Numbered from the stretch's first letter, positions 41,514 to 51,209 are shown. The stretch: 64,000 nt of DNA from Njordibacter sp937773555 (GCF_047730085.1 NZ_CP159830.1:558001-622000); one strand, 5' to 3'. A program made the numbers and translations. Notes: generated by a model from the sequence alone, not told the origin.

Positions 41514-42925
41514 AGATTCTTAGTAGTGCCATAGGCCGCCAGGGCTCTTTCACGAGACTCCTTGATTTGAACAATAGGGTGAGGGTAGGTTTCACCTAGG
41601 GTGATATTGGCTTGGCTTAACACGTCTGTAGGTGCTTCCCAGGGGCGGTATAGATATTTATCTGGTAGCTCTTTGAGCTCAGGCAAATATAGCTTGGTGT
41701 ATTCCCCTTGGGGGTCAAATTTTTCGCCTTGGATTATGGGGTTGAATACCCTGAAATAGGGCGATGCATCTGTGCCACACCCTGCCACCCACTGCCAGCT
41801 TGCACTGTTGCTGGCTAAGTCTGCATCCACGAGGCAATCCCAAAACCAACTGGCCCCTAAGCGCCAATCAACTAATAAGTTTTTGATAAGAAATGATGCC
41901 ACAACCATTCGCACGCGGTTGTGCATATACCCTGTTTGCCGGAGTTCTCGCATACCTGCATCAACCAAAGGGTAACCTGTTAAACCCTGTTGCCAGCGCT
42001 TTAGCCACGCTGGATTATTTTCCCATGGGAAATGGTCAAAGTTGGTCTTTAAGTTCTGGTTAGGCAGGCCCGGAAAATGGAATAGCAAATAATAAGAAAA
42101 TTCTCGCCAACGTATTTCTCTCTTAAAGTGCTCACTGTTCTGATCATCAGCTATGGTCAACAATGCATTGATAATCTGCTGTGGTGATATATCTCCAAAA
42201 TGAAGGTGAGGAGACAACCTAGAAATTGCCTTTAAGGCAGGCCTATCTCTACCATCTTTATAATCGTTTATGCCGTCAGACAAAAAGCGCTTAAGTAGCG
42301 ACGATGCGCCTGCTTCACCGGGTGTCCAATGCTTATAAAAGTTCGCATCCCAATGAGTTAAAGGTAATAAGGCTAGGGTATCTAGTGGAGTGGCTTTAGG
42401 GTCTCTGGTTAACCCTTTTGGGAGTGTAGGTGCAGGCAATATATCGATAGAGCGGTCTATTTTGCTCGCCTCACGGTGATACGGAGTGAATACTTTGTAC
42501 GGGCTGCCGTCTTTCTTAAATACTGCCCAGGGCTCGTTTAGCAAAGAACCATTGATGCTGCAGGCTTTAATGCCTTGGGATGATAATTGTACTTTAATGT
42601 TTTGGCTTTGGGTTATATGGTAGGGCTCGTAACATCGGTTCCAATACACTGTTTCCACAGCAAAACGCTGGCACAAGTCACCGATTACTGTGGCGGCATC
42701 GCCATGGTATATATTGAGGGCGTTGCTTAATGATGCATTTAAGGCCTTTAATGAATGATGCAGCCACCATCGGCTAGCCCCTCCCATTTTATACTGCCCT
42801 GCATTTGCATCGTCTAGTATGTAAATAGGCAGCACATTGTCTGCTTTACATGCCGCTGTTAGCGCTGGATTATCGAGGGTGCGTAAATCTTGGCGAAACC
42901 AGACGACTGAAAGTGGTTGATTCAT
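41510..42925 (-). CDS. phrB: Deoxyribodipyrimidine photolyase
   Basis: The 471-residue enzyme has the N-terminal antenna domain (VVWFRQDLRTLDNPAL) and the C-terminal FAD domain with WREFSYYLLFHFPG, DAGMRELRQTGYMHNRVRM and SASWQWVAGCGTDASPYFRV. It repairs cyclobutane pyrimidine dimers with light. It is the last gene of the eleven-gene light-response operon that runs leftward from 51139. Confidence 0.96.
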   Translation of the reverse strand: MNQPLSVVWFRQDLRTLDNPALTAACKADNVLPIYILDDANAGQYKMGGASRWWLHHSLKALNASLSNALNIYHGDAATVIGDLCQRFAVETVYWNRCYEPYHITQSQNIKVQLSSQGIKACSINGSLLNEPWAVFKKDGSPYKVFTPYHREASKIDRSIDILPAPTLPKGLTRDPKATPLDTLALLPLTHWDANFYKHWTPGEAGASSLLKRFLSDGINDYKDGRDRPALKAISRLSPHLHFGDISPQQIINALLTIADDQNSEHFKREIRWREFSYYLLFHFPGLPNQNLKTNFDHFPWENNPAWLKRWQQGLTGYPLVDAGMRELRQTGYMHNRVRMVVASFLIKNLLVDWRLGASWFWDCLVDADLASNSASWQWVAGCGTDASPYFRVFNPIIQGEKFDPQGEYTKLYLPELKELPDKYLYRPWEAPTDVLSQANITLGETYPHPIVQIKESRERALAAYGTTKNL

Positions 42926-42931
42926 AGCTAA

Positions 42932-43486
42932 CTACTCAATTTTTTCTATGATTAGGGTTATCTGACCAACATTGAACCCCCATTTCGTCATTTCAGTTTG
43001 GTTAATTAAACGTGAATCATCAAGTTGATAAATCCAATCATTCAAGTCAATGTCCCACGTCGTTCCATCTACTTCTATCGCTAACGTATAGCGCCAATTA
43101 AAGGCAAAGCCTTGGCTTTCACCTGTAGCTTCTCCCACCGAGTCTGATGCCACACCGCTGTATTGATTGTTACCGTGCTTTACAAGGTTCCACACTCTGC
43201 GCTGGGTTTCACCATCGTCATAAAAAAAGTCTTCTTCAAGAAGGCCTTTATTACCCTCCCATGAACCGATTAAATCAGCGCGAAAGCGCCTGATTACTTC
43301 GCCATTCCGGTTTTGGACCATTCCATAGGCAGCCAGTTTTCCATCAAAAAACGTCTTCATGTCAAATTCTGGGGTGGTAGATTTATAATCAGAAATGGTG
43401 GCGCTGCATCCGACTAAAAATAAGCCTAAACAAATGCTCACAGATAAACGCGAAAAAAGGCGTATGAAAGGGTTATAACTCGTCAT
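42932..43486 (-). CDS. DUF3833 lipoprotein
   Basis: The 184-residue product has a lipoprotein signal ending LFLVGCSA, followed by the DUF3833 domain (FFDGKLAAYGMVQNRNGEV, RFRADLIGSW, LEEDFFYDDGE). DUF3833 genes commonly lie beside photolyase, DUF1365 and cyclopropane-synthase-like genes. Envelope protein, function unknown. It overlaps the upstream gene by four bases. Confidence 0.88.
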   Translation of the reverse strand: MTSYNPFIRLFSRLSVSICLGLFLVGCSATISDYKSTTPEFDMKTFFDGKLAAYGMVQNRNGEVIRRFRADLIGSWEGNKGLLEEDFFYDDGETQRRVWNLVKHGNNQYSGVASDSVGEATGESQGFAFNWRYTLAIEVDGTTWDIDLNDWIYQLDDSRLINQTEMTKWGFNVGQITLIIEKIE

Positions 43487-44037
43487 GGGTTTATTCCTAT
43501 TAATTGATTACGTTGTGCTGGTTTTATAGTGTTTTTGGATAGCCAAATCGCTGTAAACGCAGTTGAAAACAAAGGATCATTTATGGATCCAATAAATTTT
43601 TTATTAAAGAAAAAATGGCTAATACGTGCTTCGTCTACGTATAGTATAAGTTGATCTTGTGATGCAATATCTGGCCAAATTAACTTTAGTTTTGCTGTCC
43701 AATCAGCACTATAGCTAATTTTCTGACGTTGCCAATCTTCTATAGTGGATTGTATTAGCTGCTCAGCACTTATGTTTTGCTTATATGTTAAATCCAGTGA
43801 TAGGGGCCATTGATCCACCTGATAGGCACCTGTGGGAGTGCGCAAAATCGCGTCGTAAACTTCAAACCAAAGCCACTTCATTTTGGCTGTACCAACAACC
43901 TTAAACCTAGGTATATCAGTCATTTCAACTGTGGTAGCTGAGTTAAATAAGGGCTGAACACTAATAGCATAGCTATTAGGCACCCCTAGCAAGCATATCA
44001 ACGCCAGTATAATGGCCTGTTTGTTTAACTTACCCAT
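43483..44037 (-). CDS. Chalcone isomerase-fold secreted protein
   Basis: The 184-residue protein has a signal peptide (MGKLNKQAIILALICLLGVPNSYA, here in part) and a chalcone-isomerase-like domain (KVVGTAKMKWLWFEVYDAIL, LDLTYKQNISAEQL). In bacteria this fold often binds fatty acids or lipids rather than isomerising chalcones. In the light-response operon, between DUF2878 and DUF3833. Confidence 0.85.
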   Translation of the reverse strand: MGKLNKQAIILALICLLGVPNSYAISVQPLFNSATTVEMTDIPRFKVVGTAKMKWLWFEVYDAILRTPTGAYQVDQWPLSLDLTYKQNISAEQLIQSTIEDWQRQKISYSADWTAKLKLIWPDIASQDQLILYVDEARISHFFFNKKFIGSINDPLFSTAFTAIWLSKNTIKPAQRNQLIGINP

Positions 44038-44521
44038 GGGCAGGTTGCCGTATTAAACGATCTAACTTGACACATATTGGCAGAAATATAGCCCAGTTAA
44101 GGGCCACAATAGCTAAACTTGCCAGTGCTCCATAAGGCAACTCAACAGCACCCAGTTTCCAACTAACCCAATAGGCATAGGTGCCTCCTACAGCACTGAA
44201 GCAAACAAGGAAGACGAGCTTAAACTTACGCAAAAAGCGCATGCTGTGACCCAGGTTAAGGATAAATGCCATCCATAAAACTAACAGCCACAAAGGCCAT
44301 CCAGTAAAACTAAAAAATCCGAACTGTGTGATTAATAAATCTATAGCAAAGCCAACCAAGGCAAGCGGTAGCACCTTAAAGTCATCTAAGCGGCTGGGAG
44401 TTAAGGCAAAGTGTAAGGCTAAAATAGCCATACTTATAGCCAGCCAGGCGTTGCCACCCCAGATAAGGCTTAGCCACATCAATTGAAAGCTAACAGGTTG
44501 AAACCATGTCCACATTTTCAT
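44030..44521 (-). CDS. DUF2878 membrane protein
   Basis: The 163-residue protein has four to five hydrophobic segments and matches DUF2878 (LIWGGNAWLAISMAIL, SRLDDFKVLPLALVGFAIDL). No known activity. It overlaps the downstream gene by eight bases and follows the cyclopropane-synthase-like gene. Confidence 0.85.
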   Translation of the reverse strand: MKMWTWFQPVSFQLMWLSLIWGGNAWLAISMAILALHFALTPSRLDDFKVLPLALVGFAIDLLITQFGFFSFTGWPLWLLVLWMAFILNLGHSMRFLRKFKLVFLVCFSAVGGTYAYWVSWKLGAVELPYGALASLAIVALNWAIFLPICVKLDRLIRQPAHG

Positions 44522-44531
44522 CGTTGTTACC

Positions 44532-45749
44532 TTAATACTTGTTCTTAATCAGCTCAATATGGGCTAAACCAATGGCAGACTCACGGAATCCGCCTTCGCA
44601 GTAACAAAAGTAATACTCCCACAGGCGAATGAAATCGTCATTAAAACCTAACTGTTGGATGGCCTCACGGTTTTCTAAAAAACTGTCCCGCCAAGCACTT
44701 AACGTTTGCGCATAATCAATGCGATAGTCTGATAATTGTTTCATGTACATGTTGGTGTTGTTTTTAAGCAAGTCACAAATTACGCTAACAGAAGGTAAGT
44801 GCCCCCCTGGAAATATATGGCGCTGAATAAAGTCTACATTCTTAACGTAGCTATCGTAGCGTTGATCATTCATGGTGATCGCTTGAATCAGAGTCTTACC
44901 ACCGGGCTTTAATAGCTTGTCTATCATAGAAAAATAAGTAGGCATAAATTTATGGCCTACCGCTTCAATCATTTCTATAGAGACAATTTTGGAATATTGC
45001 CCTGTTAAGTCGCGGTAATCTTTTTTGAGTAACGTTATTTTGTGGCTAAGGTTCTCATCTTCCACACGCTGTTTGGCCAGTTCAAACTGTGCATCAGAGA
45101 TGGTGGTTGTGGTGACATGACAACCATAGTTTTTGGCAGCGTAGCAGGCTAACCCACCCCAGCCGGTGCCTATTTCTAGTAGTTGATCATCTTCAGTTAA
45201 GTTGAGCGCTTCACAAATGGTTTTAAGTTTGTGCTGTTGGGCCTCTTCTAAAGTTGCCTTCTCATGGGGGAATATAGCCGATGAGTACTGCATAGCATCG
45301 TCTAAAAAGACTCGATACATGTCATTGCTTAGGTCGTAATGGGCTGCAATATTAGTGCGGCTACCCTTTTTACTATTGCGATTAAGACGATGCTTAAATC
45401 CGTTGATGATGTTTAATAAGAAGCCAAAACGTTGTTCATACTGCTCTAAGGTGGCTAAATTTCGGGAGAAAAGTTGGATTACCGCCACTAGGTCATCGGC
45501 ACTCCATAAACCCTCAATATAAGCTTCACCGGCACCTATGCTGCCGCCCCATAAAATACGGGAGTAGGCTTTCGAATCATGAATAGTAATCGTTGCCGCA
45601 ATGGTGGCATCTTTATTGCCAAACATCACTTCGTTACCATTTTCAATCAAACAAATATGTCCGTCTTTTAGCTTGTTGAGTAATGAAAATACAATCCGTT
45701 TACTTAATGAGGGTTTCTTCATTGTCTCAGTGCTTTTAGTGTTGGTCAT
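44532..45749 (-). CDS. Cyclopropane-fatty-acyl-phospholipid synthase family methyltransferase
   Basis: The 405-residue enzyme has the CFA synthase N-terminal region, YDLSNDMYRVFLDDAMQYSS, the SAM motif LEIGTGWGGLACYAA and VSIEMIEAVGHKF. It methylates unsaturated acyl chains of membrane lipids; in related light-responsive clusters it is thought to protect the membrane or make modified fatty acids such as furan fatty acids. Overlaps the DUF1365 gene by four bases. Confidence 0.93.
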   Translation of the reverse strand: MTNTKSTETMKKPSLSKRIVFSLLNKLKDGHICLIENGNEVMFGNKDATIAATITIHDSKAYSRILWGGSIGAGEAYIEGLWSADDLVAVIQLFSRNLATLEQYEQRFGFLLNIINGFKHRLNRNSKKGSRTNIAAHYDLSNDMYRVFLDDAMQYSSAIFPHEKATLEEAQQHKLKTICEALNLTEDDQLLEIGTGWGGLACYAAKNYGCHVTTTTISDAQFELAKQRVEDENLSHKITLLKKDYRDLTGQYSKIVSIEMIEAVGHKFMPTYFSMIDKLLKPGGKTLIQAITMNDQRYDSYVKNVDFIQRHIFPGGHLPSVSVICDLLKNNTNMYMKQLSDYRIDYAQTLSAWRDSFLENREAIQQLGFNDDFIRLWEYYFCYCEGGFRESAIGLAHIELIKNKY

Positions 45750-46609
45750 GGTTTACTCTTTGAATTGGATTCCCCAGGAGCTGCTTTGGGTAATTCGGTT
45801 TTTTTTGTTTGGTAAGGAACGTAACGAATGCCTTTAATGTACAGTTTTAGTGCTTGCCAATAAATGGCTCTAACTATACCTAGGGTCACGATGGGCCAGC
45901 GCAAAAATATAGCGGTTAGTTTCTTAGTATTAATATCATAGCGTTGAGCCTCAAAAACAGCCATAAATAATCTCTGCTCACGCCAGTTTTCAATGGTTAT
46001 TTTGGTGTTCGATGTGGGTGCTTTTACCTGCCACTTATACGCCATGTCAAAATCCATAAATGGAGAGACATGAAAAACTTTTTCAGTTGCCACAGGGTCT
46101 AGTAAATCAATTAGGTAGCTGTGGGTATTATTCCATGGCGTGTTACTAACCTCTGCAATAAGGTATTTTGCAGTGTTATTTTCATATAAAAAGAAAAAAT
46201 TTACTGGGCTAAAATAAATACCAAAACAGCGCAGTTGTGCCAACACACACACACGGTCTACACGACTCACATCTGCGCCTAGTGCTTGTGCGGTAGCAAG
46301 GGTCACTGCCTTTAAGCGCGTGCCTGTATCGCTGTGATGGTCACTCTGAGGTGAGGCCATGTTCTTTAGGTAATCTGTCGCCTTAAGCTGCAAAGGCGCC
46401 CATCGTAAAGATGAAAACCACCAGAATTTTTTATTAAGCAACTCAACTTCATCAAGGTCGATAAAGTTCATATATAGCGGATAGGTAAATTCATGTACTT
46501 TAGGGACAAAGCGCTTATGAAATACATGCCCAATATAAAACGCACTCTTAAATGTGTTTTTAATGGCTTCATTACTGGCTGACGGGCCAGTTGAATGAGG
46601 ACTAAGCAT
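45746..46609 (-). CDS. DUF1365 protein
   Basis: The 287-residue protein matches DUF1365: FYIGHVFHKRFVPKVHEFTY, CFGIYFSPVNFFFLYE and HVSPFMDFDMAYKWQV. It is nearly always encoded between a CFA-like synthase and a flavin amine oxidase-type gene, as here. Function not settled; a role in lipid modification is inferred. Overlaps both neighbours. Confidence 0.93.
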   Translation of the reverse strand: MLSPHSTGPSASNEAIKNTFKSAFYIGHVFHKRFVPKVHEFTYPLYMNFIDLDEVELLNKKFWWFSSLRWAPLQLKATDYLKNMASPQSDHHSDTGTRLKAVTLATAQALGADVSRVDRVCVLAQLRCFGIYFSPVNFFFLYENNTAKYLIAEVSNTPWNNTHSYLIDLLDPVATEKVFHVSPFMDFDMAYKWQVKAPTSNTKITIENWREQRLFMAVFEAQRYDINTKKLTAIFLRWPIVTLGIVRAIYWQALKLYIKGIRYVPYQTKKTELPKAAPGESNSKSKP

Positions 46610-47909
46610 CAGAACTGCCAGGCAGGGCCGCTGCGTCTAAATTGTCTAAGGTAAGGCCAAAACGCAGGCATACATCTAATGCACTCTTTACCCCATCTTC
46701 ATGAAAACCGTTATACCAATAGGCACCGCAAAAATGAGTTAGGCGGCTACCACAAATTGTGTCACGTTGGTTTTGTGCAGCAATCGACTCTAGTGAGAAA
46801 ACAGGGTGTGAGTAGGTGAATTGGCGCAAAATATGCTTAGGGTCAATACGCTTTGTTTGGTTTAGTGTGACGCAAAGGTCTTGCTTAGTTTCTAAACCCT
46901 GTAAAATATTCATATTGTAAGTAAGTGTGGGTAACTCATCAACTAGGGGGTCTATGCAGTAGTTCCAACTCGCGTAGGCTTTTTTTCGTTTAGGCAGCAA
47001 AGTACTATCCGTATGCAGAACCACATCGTTAGACCGATACTTCATAGCACCAAGCACTTGAGACTCCTCTAGGCTTGGGTCGTTTAACAGTGCTAATGCT
47101 TGGTCTGAGTGGCAAGCAAAAATAACTTCATCAAATACTTCAGTGCTGTCATTGCTCGTAATTTCAACATGATCATGATGGCGGCTTACCCACTGCACTG
47201 GGCAGTTGAGGCGAACGCTTTGAATCGATTTTGTCAGCCCCTCTATATAGCTACGAGAACCCCCTTCAATAACATACCACTGAGGCCGGTTAGCAATATC
47301 TAGTAGGCCGTGATTGCTCAAAAAGTTGAGAAAAAACTGCAATGGAAATTCCCTACAGCTGCTGATCGACGAGGACCAAATAGCCGCAGTCATTGCAAGT
47401 ACATAATGGGTCGCAAAATAATCACTAAAGCCATGTTTATCAAGAAAGTCTCCCAAGCTACCCTCATTGCTTTGGCTTGACTGATGGGCTTTTTTAGATA
47501 AGCGATTAAAGCGCAAAATCTCCATGATAAAGTAATAAAAACGAGGCCTTAATAAATTACGTCGTTGTGCAAACAGGGTATCTAAATTATGCCCGTTGTA
47601 CTCAAGCCCAGTGGCTTTATTTTGCACACTAAAGCTCATTTCAGTCGGTTTGCTGGCAATGCCAATTTGATCCATCATCTTGATAAAGTTAGGGTAGGTA
47701 CGATCGTTAAAAACGATAAAACCCGTATCCACTGCCAAAGTTTTATCGTCTATATCAAGGTCTATTGTTGCTGTGTGCCCACCTAAGTGAGCGTTTGCTT
47801 CAAATAACGTCACATGGTGTTGCTTGCTCAGCAAGTAGCCACAGGTTTGGCCGGAAATGCCACTACCAATAATGGCAATGCGTTTTTGCTTGGTGTCTAA
47901 ACTATTCAT
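46602..47909 (-). CDS. NAD(P)/FAD-dependent oxidoreductase (amine oxidase family)
   Basis: The 435-residue flavoprotein has the dinucleotide-binding motif IAIIGSGISGQTCGYLLSK at the N-terminus and FEANAHLGGHTATIDL. It belongs to the group that accompanies DUF1365 and CFA-like genes and is presumed to oxidise or desaturate a lipid. It overlaps the SDR gene by four bases and DUF1365 by eight. Confidence 0.9.
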   Translation of the reverse strand: MNSLDTKQKRIAIIGSGISGQTCGYLLSKQHHVTLFEANAHLGGHTATIDLDIDDKTLAVDTGFIVFNDRTYPNFIKMMDQIGIASKPTEMSFSVQNKATGLEYNGHNLDTLFAQRRNLLRPRFYYFIMEILRFNRLSKKAHQSSQSNEGSLGDFLDKHGFSDYFATHYVLAMTAAIWSSSISSCREFPLQFFLNFLSNHGLLDIANRPQWYVIEGGSRSYIEGLTKSIQSVRLNCPVQWVSRHHDHVEITSNDSTEVFDEVIFACHSDQALALLNDPSLEESQVLGAMKYRSNDVVLHTDSTLLPKRKKAYASWNYCIDPLVDELPTLTYNMNILQGLETKQDLCVTLNQTKRIDPKHILRQFTYSHPVFSLESIAAQNQRDTICGSRLTHFCGAYWYNGFHEDGVKSALDVCLRFGLTLDNLDAAALPGSSDA

Positions 47910-48640
47910 TCTGGTGCTCTGATCATTTTAATGGCGAGTCTGCGCCAAAGTGCATTGGGTAAAAGCGATAATAGATTCATGATAAAAAAGAATACTTTGG
48001 GGAAATTGATCTCTAACTTACGTTTTTCAAGCCCTTGCATGATGTATTTACAGGCTTGTTCACCCGTGATGATACCAGGCATAGAGAATGTGTTCTTTTG
48101 GGTTAAAGCAGTATCAACAAATCCTGGGCGAATAAGTGAAACAGCAATACCCTTTGGGCTGAGGTCTATGGCTAGTGTGCGGGTTAAATAATCTAGGGCA
48201 GCTTTTGAAGCACCGTAGGCCTCTGAGCGAGTAAGTGGCAGCAGCGTAACAGAAGAGCTAACGATAGCTAACTGTCCCCCTTGGTTTATATTGCCTATTA
48301 AACCTTCTAGGCAATACCCAGTGCCTATCACGTTAGTTTCGATAACTCGCTTAAATAGTGAACTATCAAATAACAGGGGGTCATCCATATATTCGCATGT
48401 TCCTGCATTTAAAATGACACTATCAAGTGATGTAAATGGTTTAAGGGCCTCCAGTACGTCGCTTTGGCTATTGATATCAAACGTGCATAGCGTTAGTTCA
48501 GGATGCGCAGATGAAATGGCTCCTTCCAATTTACTCAAGGATCTACCACAAGCAATCACATGCCACCCCGCAGCTAAGTAACCATTGGCAAGGTACATAC
48601 CAATACCCGAACTTGCCCCGGTAATTAAGATCCGTTTCAT
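47906..48640 (-). CDS. SDR family oxidoreductase
   Basis: The 244-residue protein has TGASSGIG for nucleotide binding and the YGASK catalytic pair with upstream serine (VSSSVTLL). Substrate unknown; by context a lipid or aldehyde. It overlaps both neighbours by four bases. Confidence 0.92.
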   Translation of the reverse strand: MKRILITGASSGIGMYLANGYLAAGWHVIACGRSLSKLEGAISSAHPELTLCTFDINSQSDVLEALKPFTSLDSVILNAGTCEYMDDPLLFDSSLFKRVIETNVIGTGYCLEGLIGNINQGGQLAIVSSSVTLLPLTRSEAYGASKAALDYLTRTLAIDLSPKGIAVSLIRPGFVDTALTQKNTFSMPGIITGEQACKYIMQGLEKRKLEINFPKVFFFIMNLLSLLPNALWRRLAIKMIRAPE

Positions 48641-49059
48641 ACAGAAAGCCTTTTTTTAAGCATTTTGATGACGCTTTTAAGCACAGGTACATGTTCGTAA
48701 AACATACTTCCCACGTCAAAGTAATCTCTGTGGTGAGTGATGCGCTCATTAAATTTAATGTCACTTACGCCATCCACTACAATTTCTTTATGATTATTTA
48801 ACTTGGGGTGAGCAAACCTCATTGTCCAAGTAATTAATGCTTGGCCATCGTTACTAACTATATCAATAATGTCGAAGCTGCAATAACTAACATTTTCCAT
48901 CATGTTGCTAAAGTGAGCCTTCACATTATAAAGCCCTTCAATTTGGCTAAAGGGATCTTGTAAAATAACACTCTGGTGGTAAATTTCATCAAGTCCAGGG
49001 ATGCTTTCTTGGCTGAACTCTTTGTAGTAATTGCAAAATTTTTCAACAAGTGTATTCAT
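48637..49059 (-). CDS. SnoaL/NTF2-like protein
   Basis: The 140-residue protein has an NTF2-like fold pattern (FCNYYKEFSQ, YHQSVILQDPFSQIEG, RITHHRDYFDVG) typical of the SnoaL-like proteins that accompany the SDR and CFA-like genes. Could be an isomerase or hydrolase of small molecules. Operon member, overlapping the SDR gene by four bases. Confidence 0.85.
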   Translation of the reverse strand: MNTLVEKFCNYYKEFSQESIPGLDEIYHQSVILQDPFSQIEGLYNVKAHFSNMMENVSYCSFDIIDIVSNDGQALITWTMRFAHPKLNNHKEIVVDGVSDIKFNERITHHRDYFDVGSMFYEHVPVLKSVIKMLKKRLSV

Positions 49060-49087
49060 AGTATCTCTTCTGTAATGGGTAGCCTAT

Positions 49088-50086
49088 TTAAAGGTATTGC
49101 GCCATAGGGTTAATTTTTTCAGGGTAGGGCTCCAAGTAGCGCTGTTCTTTAATATAATTAGTGCCGTGCTGCATTAAATAGTGTTTTAGCAAGGTTAAGG
49201 GCGTAGTCAGTGGTGTTAGGCCTTTATTATAGTTGTGAATTTTAGTAACGATGTGTTCCCGCGCGATGGGTGACAGATTGTGCTTTAAATAGCCCAAAAT
49301 ATGAAACAGAGCGTTAGTATGGTTTTTTCTGCTTGCAGGTTTAGAAATTGCTTCGATAAAGGCCCTAAAGTAATCATCTATAAGCGTTTCCAATGAACCC
49401 CCATCATAGGTTCCTAAAAGACGCCCCAGTGCGCGAGCCTTATCTTGGTTGTGTGCCATTAATAGGTATTTATAGCTACTGTGAAATACCATGAGATGGT
49501 GCAAGCTTGGGCGCTCTAGAACTTCCTTTTTAAAATTGCTATACGCATAAACACGAAGCAAAAAATTATCAAATAACGTGTCATCTTGCAGGCGACCTTC
49601 CTCTTCGATTGGCATCAGTGGGTAGTGTTTCTTTAACGCTCTAGCAAATACTCCAGCTGTGCGTAGTGGGTGCGGATGACCGTTAGTTTGGTATACTTTC
49701 ATTCTATCAAGCCCATAACTGGGCGAGGTTTTCATCAGTATATAACCATCAAGGTGGCCTATCTCTGAGTTTTTTTGCAAGCCGTTAACCAGCTCAGAGG
49801 TTAAGTCAAAGGACTCGTCACTGCTAAACACTAGTCTTGGTGAGGTTGAGTCAACAGTAAGCCTCATTGTTGGCCGCAAAATGCCCAAGTCTGCAGCCAC
49901 TTCTGGGCAAAAGCTAGTAAATGTGAAACATTTGCTTAGCAGATCAAGGCACAGCCGTGACTGCGTGTGACCTGCATTGTAGCGTACTTTATTGCCTATT
50001 AAACAGGCGCTTATGCCAACAGTTATTGGCTGCCTGTTCAGCCCAATTGCCGCTTTATCTGAGCCAATAATGCTTAGATTATTCAT
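49088..50086 (-). CDS. DUF523 and DUF1722 domain protein
   Basis: The N-terminal DUF523 (VGISACLIGNKVRYNAGHTQ with CPEV further on) is followed by a C-terminal DUF1722/YbgA domain (about residues 205-330: HSSYKYLLMAHNQDKARALG, LFHILGYLKHNLS). YbgA-type genes are often next to photolyase genes. The ATG at 50086 with AAGG upstream is preferred over an in-frame TTG at 50092. Confidence 0.9.
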   Translation of the reverse strand: MNNLSIIGSDKAAIGLNRQPITVGISACLIGNKVRYNAGHTQSRLCLDLLSKCFTFTSFCPEVAADLGILRPTMRLTVDSTSPRLVFSSDESFDLTSELVNGLQKNSEIGHLDGYILMKTSPSYGLDRMKVYQTNGHPHPLRTAGVFARALKKHYPLMPIEEEGRLQDDTLFDNFLLRVYAYSNFKKEVLERPSLHHLMVFHSSYKYLLMAHNQDKARALGRLLGTYDGGSLETLIDDYFRAFIEAISKPASRKNHTNALFHILGYLKHNLSPIAREHIVTKIHNYNKGLTPLTTPLTLLKHYLMQHGTNYIKEQRYLEPYPEKINPMAQYL

Positions 50087-50110
50087 TAGCAACGCCTTGA
50101 TGGACCAAAA

Positions 50111-51139
50111 TCATCTGAGTATTGCCTCATGTAATGCAAAAGCGCTATTAAGTGCGCCAATTGTTCCTCCACGGCCTAACCAGTCACCACAGCAGCCCAC
50201 ATTAAAATCGCTGTGCCAAATAAAAGCGGTATTTTTATGCGACGTTGATTTATATTTAGCCATGCGCCAGTAATGCGATGTTAAAACCTTTGGTTGGGCT
50301 TTAATGCCAAAGTGGTGACAAAAGGTATTTGCTAGCGCAAGGGCCACTTTGTCACTTGGGGCATGGTTTTGCGCTTGTGCCCATTCAAAGCTGCTGTGCA
50401 GAACCCATACTTCTTCATGTGGTGCTGGGCATATTCGCCCAGGCTTGCTGTTTTCTCGAATAGCTCTGTGTAACGATAGATGGCCATTTTCGTAAACATC
50501 AGCAGCCAAACCCAGTGAAGAGGGAAAACCAATTGCACAGACATACTGCGGCAGGCTTTCTTGTGGCAAGGTGTCAGGCAAACTAAAGTTGGCCACACCT
50601 TCAGCTGTATTTAATAAATCACGGGTTTGCTCTGGGGGCGCTGTGATCACTAGTTTGTTGGTTACAGCAATTGGTTTATTGTGTTCATCAAAAAGATGCC
50701 AGCGATGGTCAGCTCTCGCCAAACTGCAGACTCTGTTTTGGGTCAGTATGTTTAAGTGGCCGGCAATGTTGCTATGCCACGCATTCATCGAGGGCACACC
50801 ACATAGCGTTGTGACTGTTTCTGTGGCACTGGGGACATTATCAAAACGGCCAACAGTCTTGGCCCACTTTGATACATGGCCTGCAGTCTCCCAAGCATCG
50901 ATCATGTCATTAAGCTGAGGATGGGTGACTTTGCCTGAAGAGAATTCAGGGGCGCCCAAGTCTATGCCATAGTTAGTGTTATTTTCGTTATTAATACGCC
51001 TGCGACTACACCTTCCACCTAAGCCTCTGCTTTTTTCTATAACAACGCAGCCAATGCCGGCATTATCCAGCAAGCTAGCTATAAAGCAACCAGCTGTTCC
51101 AGCACCTATTATGGCAACTTCAGCGGTGATTGGAGGCAT
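50111..51139 (-). CDS. Renalase-like FAD/NAD(P)-dependent oxidoreductase
   Basis: The 342-residue flavoprotein has AEVAIIGAGTAGCFIASLLD, EKSRGLGGRCSRRR and the C-terminal CGDWLGRGGTIGALNSAFAL flavin-binding region seen in renalase-type proteins. It is the first gene of the light-response operon. A GTG start at 51184 is possible but lies inside the palindromic promoter, so the ATG at 51139 is chosen; no clear ribosome site precedes it. Confidence 0.87.
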   Translation of the reverse strand: MPPITAEVAIIGAGTAGCFIASLLDNAGIGCVVIEKSRGLGGRCSRRRINNENNTNYGIDLGAPEFSSGKVTHPQLNDMIDAWETAGHVSKWAKTVGRFDNVPSATETVTTLCGVPSMNAWHSNIAGHLNILTQNRVCSLARADHRWHLFDEHNKPIAVTNKLVITAPPEQTRDLLNTAEGVANFSLPDTLPQESLPQYVCAIGFPSSLGLAADVYENGHLSLHRAIRENSKPGRICPAPHEEVWVLHSSFEWAQAQNHAPSDKVALALANTFCHHFGIKAQPKVLTSHYWRMAKYKSTSHKNTAFIWHSDFNVGCCGDWLGRGGTIGALNSAFALHEAILR

Positions 51140-51167
51140 ATGAATTATGATTAAAAAGAACAATGAG

Positions 51168-51209
51168 AAAATAATACTGTACACTTAAATACTTGTACAG
51201 TATTATTTT
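51168..51209. promoter_or_regulatory. Symmetric divergent promoter/operator of the light-response locus
   Basis: AAAATAATACTGTACA (51168-51183) and its exact reverse complement (51194-51209) flank 10 bases. Each arm carries TGTACA and TATTAT; TGTACA in one arm and TATTAT in the other lie 17 bases apart on each strand, so the palindrome encodes two overlapping, opposed -35/-10 promoters. TGTACA-type palindromes are plausible MerR/LitR sites. A regulator here would control both directions. Confidence 0.72.
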
